Shown here piece after piece: positions 37,094 through 40,459 of a DNA stretch of 40,459 bases. Made by a program: the position numbers and the translations under genes. The notes under the pieces were generated by a model. That model saw only the letters and a program-made list of their open reading frames with translations. It searched no databases and was not told the DNA's origin. Location: the IMG/VR virus record IMGVR_UViG_3300047462_000044, positions 1-40,459 of that record; one strand, 5' to 3'. The number at the start of each line of letters is the position of its first letter. Positions within the stretch are counted from its first letter, which is position 1. This DNA comes from a virus.

Positions 37094-39226
37094 ATGACGA
37101 TACAAACATCACTGACATATGGAGGATCAGTCTTAACCTGTGGCGGTGCTGTACTCGTTATTTACACATCTGGTAGTTCTCCATCTATTACTTCGAGCTC
37201 ATTGCCATCAGGAACAAGTGGCACTGCTTATTCCTACACAATGACTGAATCGGGTGGAACAAGTCCTTTTACCTGGGCTATTACATCTGGAACATTACCA
37301 AGCGGATTATCATTCTCATCTTCTGGTGTATTCAGTGGAACACCAACGACAACAGGCACAACGTCTCTTACAATTCAGATTACCGACGCAGCATCACTAA
37401 CAGCATCTGCGTCGTATAGTTTAGTCATTGGTTCTTCTGGCACAGTTACGATTACTACAAGTTCATTGGCATCAGGAGTCAATGGACGTGCATATTCACA
37501 AACATTGGCAGCAACAGGTGGCACAAGTCCTTATACGTGGGCAGTGACATCTGGAACATTGCCAACAGGAATCTCACTATCGTCAGGTGGCGTGTTCAGT
37601 GGAACGCCAAGCGTATCTACAACAGCAAGCCTAACTATCCAAGCAACAGACTCTGCATCTAATACTGCAACACATTCATATAGCTTGGTAATCAATCCTG
37701 CGCTATCAATCACCACATCTTCGTTGCCAGCAGGAACAAACGGAACTGCATATTCAGCAACAATGGGAGCAACAGGCGGAACATCTCCTTACACTTGGGC
37801 AATTACTTCAGGAACATTGCCAACAGGTATGTCGTTCTCAAGTTCGGGTGTCTTCAGCGGCACACCATCTGTAACAACAACAGTTAGCCTAACGATTCAA
37901 GCAACCGATGCAGCTTCATACACTGCATCTACCACATTGTCATTGGTAATTAATGCAGCATCTGGAAACTTGATTCTTTATTCAGGAACAGTGGGAGCAA
38001 TCTACAACACAACAATCTGGCCACCTGGAAATGATTACAGCAGTGGTGTCACATACAACAACACAACGAACTTACAGTCTGGACACTCATACAATCTTGC
38101 AATCACTGGTTCGTATCAGTACATCCAACAAGCAACTAACTGGCCAACTATTCAGGATGGGGGAACGAATGGATACAACCTATCTCCATACACAAAGTTG
38201 CAGTTTGACTGCTACCCAACAGGTGGCGTTGCATTAAATGGAGGTGTATTCCACTACCAGCGTACAGCAGGTAATGACATTGCAGTTTCAACGAATGTCC
38301 AGTCAGGTGCAATGGTAACGATTACTGGACTAACGCTTACACAGAATGCTTGGAACTATGGCGTTACATTGCCATTGGTCTACTTCGGTGGTTTATCACA
38401 ATACAACTACTACAAACTCTTGGTTCAGATTACGACTGGTGGAACGATGTTGATGGATAACGTTCAGTTCGTCCCAGGCAATGTTGGTTGGATATACCGT
38501 GGCAACTCGAGCCTTGAAAGTGGTTGGGTGGAATCTTCAACAAACCTAACAACGAACTACTCAGCATTGGTCAATAATCTGCTATCAGGTGGAACATCTA
38601 CTTCACCTAACAACAGCGGTACATTTGCACTCAATGCTTCACCAAGCCCTGCAACAAACTTCACTGGTTCAATCAGCGGAACAACTCTAACTGTTTCTGC
38701 CGTAGCGTCTGGAACTATCGCAATTGGTCAAACAGTTCTCTGTGATTCAATAACAAGCCCATCTACTTGCCGTATTGTTTCGGGTTCTGGCTCCACTTGG
38801 ACATTGAGTTCAAGCCAAACCGCTGCATCTCAAACAATGACATCTTGCGTACAGCCATATGATGTCTGCTCAATGCAGTTGAATACAACAGCAGTGAATG
38901 CAATCTGGAGAGCAAACTACAGTGCTGGCTTCAGTATTTCTCCTTACACAAACTTCGCATTTGGTGCCATTGCAACAAAAAGTGGATATGGATATCAAGT
39001 CCAATTCTACAACACTTCAGGAACTGCAATCGGAAGCGCAGTTACGATGACAACTCCGAGCGATCAGGGTGTCTACAGTGGAACGACAGGAAGTTGGGCA
39101 GTCTATAACGCAACATTGAGTTCATTTGGATTGGGTGTTTCGACCATTGGCGGCGTTTCAATCAAAGATATGAGTTCTAACACGACAAATACTATCTACA
39201 TCTCAGCGTTGGGATTCTGGTCCTAA
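37094..39226 (+). CDS. adhesin with three Ig-like repeats
   Basis: A 710-residue receptor-binding or carbohydrate-binding protein. Three Ig-like (He_PIG-type) repeats of about 85 residues occupy roughly 33-287; each runs from ITxSSLxxG, through SGGTSPFTWAITSGTLPSGL-like centres, to FSGTPxxxxTxSLTIQxTD. From about 295 (LILYSGTVGAIYNTTIWPPG) to 470 a jelly-roll-like domain resembles carbohydrate-binding modules, and 480-710 (SLESGWVESSTNLTTNYSAL...) looks like a second, related one. This is the last structural gene and the most likely host-range determinant. Confidence 0.8.
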   Translation: MTIQTSLTYGGSVLTCGGAVLVIYTSGSSPSITSSSLPSGTSGTAYSYTMTESGGTSPFTWAITSGTLPSGLSFSSSGVFSGTPTTTGTTSLTIQITDAASLTASASYSLVIGSSGTVTITTSSLASGVNGRAYSQTLAATGGTSPYTWAVTSGTLPTGISLSSGGVFSGTPSVSTTASLTIQATDSASNTATHSYSLVINPALSITTSSLPAGTNGTAYSATMGATGGTSPYTWAITSGTLPTGMSFSSSGVFSGTPSVTTTVSLTIQATDAASYTASTTLSLVINAASGNLILYSGTVGAIYNTTIWPPGNDYSSGVTYNNTTNLQSGHSYNLAITGSYQYIQQATNWPTIQDGGTNGYNLSPYTKLQFDCYPTGGVALNGGVFHYQRTAGNDIAVSTNVQSGAMVTITGLTLTQNAWNYGVTLPLVYFGGLSQYNYYKLLVQITTGGTMLMDNVQFVPGNVGWIYRGNSSLESGWVESSTNLTTNYSALVNNLLSGGTSTSPNNSGTFALNASPSPATNFTGSISGTTLTVSAVASGTIAIGQTVLCDSITSPSTCRIVSGSGSTWTLSSSQTAASQTMTSCVQPYDVCSMQLNTTAVNAIWRANYSAGFSISPYTNFAFGAIATKSGYGYQVQFYNTSGTAIGSAVTMTTPSDQGVYSGTTGSWAVYNATLSSFGLGVSTIGGVSIKDMSSNTTNTIYISALGFWS

Positions 39227-39249
39227 AAGACCAAAAAGGAATAAATATT

Positions 39250-39651
39250 ATGGACAACAATGAACAGGACTTTGTAAAGCAGATGGTCAACGATATTCGT
39301 GAAGATCTAAAAGACCATCGAAAAGAGACTCGTGAAGATATAAACAAACTTCGTGAGCAGATTCAGGAAGTCAAATCAACCGTAGATATCAATCACAATC
39401 AGTTGGTACGAGTTGAAAGTCAGTTGACAGCAACAGATGCGCACAAATCGTTCAAGGTACTCAAGCAGCAAGTATGGGCAGGCTTCTTATTGGTATTCGT
39501 AACCGTTGGTGGTTTAGGAATCAGTTGGTATCAGATTTCAAGTGAACGACACCAACAAACTGTCTCGTATGTTCAAGACAATCGTCAGCATATGGATGAG
39601 ACTGCTGAACAGACACTTCAAAGAGCAAGACAGCAATCCAAAAACGATTAA
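39250..39651 (+). CDS. coiled-coil single-TM protein, holin-like
   Basis: A 133-residue protein: residues 1-62 form a charged coiled coil (DIREDLKDHRKETREDINKL), 75-94 a single transmembrane segment (VWAGFLLVFVTVGGLGISWY), and the rest a polar tail. This layout recalls XhlA-type lysis-accessory proteins. It lies after the structural genes where lysis genes are usual. AATAAATA (39240-39247) ends 3 bases before the ATG; AAAAGGA upstream of the motif is the likely ribosome binding site, so here the motif may be incidental. No endolysin is recognisable beside it. Confidence 0.65.
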   Translation: MDNNEQDFVKQMVNDIREDLKDHRKETREDINKLREQIQEVKSTVDINHNQLVRVESQLTATDAHKSFKVLKQQVWAGFLLVFVTVGGLGISWYQISSERHQQTVSYVQDNRQHMDETAEQTLQRARQQSKND

Positions 39652-39893
39652 GGGTTGGTATCATTGTCTTTATCCAACCACTTACTTGCAAGATGATGTC
39701 CTGAAATCAAACCCACGTAAATGCCAAAGTACTCCGTGGTCAACTGGTTGGACACAGTGAGATACACGATAACCAATGTTGCAATGACGAATCCACACGA
39801 CAAGATTGACTTTGCCAATCCATATCTACCTGAATCATCTTTAAGTAAGTCTGCAATGTAGGTTGTAAGTGTTGAACGCAATTTAGTGAACAT
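39648..39893 (-). CDS. holin-like membrane protein
   Basis: An 81-residue protein with one strong transmembrane segment (28-47, AKSILSCGFVIATLVIVYLTV) and a second, weaker one (53-70, TEYFGIYVGLISGHHLASKW), and a charged tail (LDKDNDTN). The pattern 'S-G-R-x-x-L-A...' before the first segment and a short Gly-containing second one fits small phage holins. It is encoded opposite to all late genes and overlaps the end of the previous gene by 4 bases. On the minus strand CTAAATA lies directly before the start, with TATAAT a little further up and no ribosome binding site near by; a leaderless messenger is possible. Confidence 0.65.
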   Translation of the reverse strand: MFTKLRSTLTTYIADLLKDDSGRYGLAKSILSCGFVIATLVIVYLTVSNQLTTEYFGIYVGLISGHHLASKWLDKDNDTNP

Positions 39894-39914
39894 CAAGTAT
39901 TTAGATTATACTTG
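39894..39914. promoter_or_regulatory. inverted repeat, candidate operator
   Basis: CAAGTAT (39894-39900) and ATACTTG (39908-39914) are perfect 7-bp arms with a 7-base spacer. The repeat covers the minus-strand TATAAT and CTAAATA in front of the holin-like gene and is upstream of the HTH gene at 39936. It could be the operator for that HTH protein, an inference from location. Confidence 0.5.
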
Positions 39915-39935
39915 GTCCTTTTAATGGGGATGTTT

Positions 39936-40199
39936 ATGGCAGCGAAGAAGGCAGGGCGTAAATCTATTGACCCTAAAGTAAAGGAACAAGCACTCGAACT
40001 TCTCAGGGGTGGCAAATCTGCAAAGGAAGTTAGCGATACATTGGCACTTGGATATTCAACGGTAATGAACTGGACAAAGAAGAAAGTAGCCAAGAAGAAA
40101 TCATCAAAGAAGAAAAGTGCTTCTCCAAGCGACGACATTGAGTTGTTGAAGCTTGAAAACGAATACCTGAAGAAGAAGCTGGCTTACTACGAGGGGTAA
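39936..40199 (+). CDS. HTH protein with leucine-zipper tail
   Basis: An 87-residue DNA-binding protein. Residues about 11-49 (DPKVKEQALELLRGGKSAKE, VSDTLALGYSTVMNWTKKK) form a homeodomain-like HTH as in IS3-type OrfA proteins; a Lys/Ser-rich linker follows, then a zipper-like helix (IELLKLENEYLKKKLAYYEG, 68-87). There is no transposase partner or inverted repeat, so I do not call it an insertion sequence. It is divergent from the holin-like gene and nearest to attR, so it could control lysis, excision or lysogeny. ATG 39936 is chosen for GGGGA upstream; starts at 39912-39933 are possible. Confidence 0.65.
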   Translation: MAAKKAGRKSIDPKVKEQALELLRGGKSAKEVSDTLALGYSTVMNWTKKKVAKKKSSKKKSASPSDDIELLKLENEYLKKKLAYYEG

Positions 40200-40359
40200 A
40201 AAGAAAGGTGGAAGCACGGATGCAACCACCTTGAACTGGATATAACACCAGTATTACCATCCTACCGTCAGTCGATTGAAATCCTACTGTTTTCCTACCG
40301 TTCGACGGAGTAGTGCAATTTCACTCTATTTTTCTGCGGGGTTTCCTCTTTCCCCTGGA
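40200..40359. promoter_or_regulatory. right att arm with candidate integrase/Xis sites
   Basis: No gene is present. ACCACCTTGAAC (40225-40236) and GAAATCCTAC (40278-40287) repeat words of the left arm in the same orientation. CCTAC[CT]GT occurs three times (40261-40268, 40283-40290, 40294-40301). ATTTTTCTGC (40328-40337) recurs at 9795-9804. AGGTGG/CCACCT (40206-40211, 40226-40231) can form a hairpin without a T-tract. Recombinase and excisionase binding is inferred. Confidence 0.5.
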
Positions 40360-40370
40360 TTGCTGTAGAT
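40360..40370. other. attR core (11-bp direct repeat)
   Basis: TTGCTGTAGAT repeats 116-126 exactly, and GC-rich host sequence begins immediately after it. Confidence 0.75.
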
Positions 40371-40376
40371 AAGCGG

Positions 40377-40459
40377 ATGCGCATCACGCCACTCGTCTGG
40401 ACCCGGTCGCGGGCTTTGTCTGCGTTGGTGCTGGGCTTGTGCGTGGCCGGGTGCGCGGT
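40377..40459 (+). CDS. host lipoprotein, 5' end (partial)
   Basis: ATG 40377 opens a GC-rich frame to the window edge: a basic start (RITPLVWTRSR), a hydrophobic stretch (ALSALVLGLCV) and a lipobox (VAGC). This is a lipoprotein signal peptide, so the product is exported and anchored by its Cys. The rest lies outside the window. In the phage-free chromosome it would begin 8 bases after the stop of the gene at the left edge. LolB is one possibility for a short lipoprotein in such a setting, but nothing here proves it. With the phage in place, it may have lost its original promoter. Confidence 0.65.
   Translation, partial: MRITPLVWTRSRALSALVLGLCVAGCA

Noticed and set aside
39240-39247. AATAAATA as promoter for the 39250 gene
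   Set aside because: It ends 3 bases before the ATG while a normal AAGGA ribosome binding site lies upstream of the motif, so the transcript must start earlier.
39936-40199. IS3-family insertion sequence (OrfA-like HTH protein)
   Set aside because: No OrfB transposase frame, terminal inverted repeats or target duplication near it.

Overview
The window holds one apparently complete integrated temperate phage (about 40.2 kb, 116-40370) flanked by about 120 bases on the left and 90 on the right of very GC-rich host DNA. The phage is visibly AT-richer. The right flank starts a lipoprotein with a signal peptide and lipobox, so the host is probably a GC-rich Gram-negative, likely a proteobacterium; I cannot name the genus. 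An 11-base direct repeat (TTGCTGTAGAT, 116-126 and 40360-40370) marks the ends. Removing the phage restores two same-direction host genes 8 bases apart.

Layout: (1) 127-1422, attachment-site arm and leftward tyrosine integrase. (2) 1423-5668, a rightward block of small, mostly unknown genes with two HNH-type nucleases, an orphan zinc-finger module and a small HTH protein. (3) 5669-8260, a large protein that reads as AEP primase + zinc ribbon + SF2 helicase, probably the replication protein. (4) 8467-9415, accessory genes including an exported protein (candidate lysogenic-conversion gene). (5) 9416-10001, a 586-base non-coding stretch with repeats and an AT-rich core (candidate origin/control region). 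(6) 10002-10837, two small genes, one a zinc-ribbon protein. (7) 10838-11086, terminator and inverted-repeat-rich DNA, candidate cos. (8) 11087-19346, HK97-type packaging and head genes: small and large terminase, portal, protease, capsid and connectors. (9) 19397-26369, lambda-type tail genes: tube, G/GT chaperones with a -1 slippery site, tape measure, M, L, K and I-like proteins. (10) 26369-39226, J-like tip protein and four adhesin/fiber proteins. (11) 39250-40199, holin-like genes and an HTH protein, then the right att arm. Three HNH-type genes and one GIY-YIG gene sit exactly at gene junctions. The particle should be a siphovirus.

The most striking signal is a short motif, NATAAATA (usually CATAAATA, twice TATAAATA), found at least 19 times on the + strand and almost always in the short gaps just upstream of genes. 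I saw no exact copy on the - strand. It matches the T4 late-promoter consensus, yet no gp55-type sigma factor is recognisable here. Several copies follow a terminator hairpin, several leaders can fold over their own ribosome binding site, and two copies are followed by a terminator with no gene between, predicting two small RNAs. I saw no CI-type repressor, endolysin, tRNA, insertion sequence or CRISPR array.
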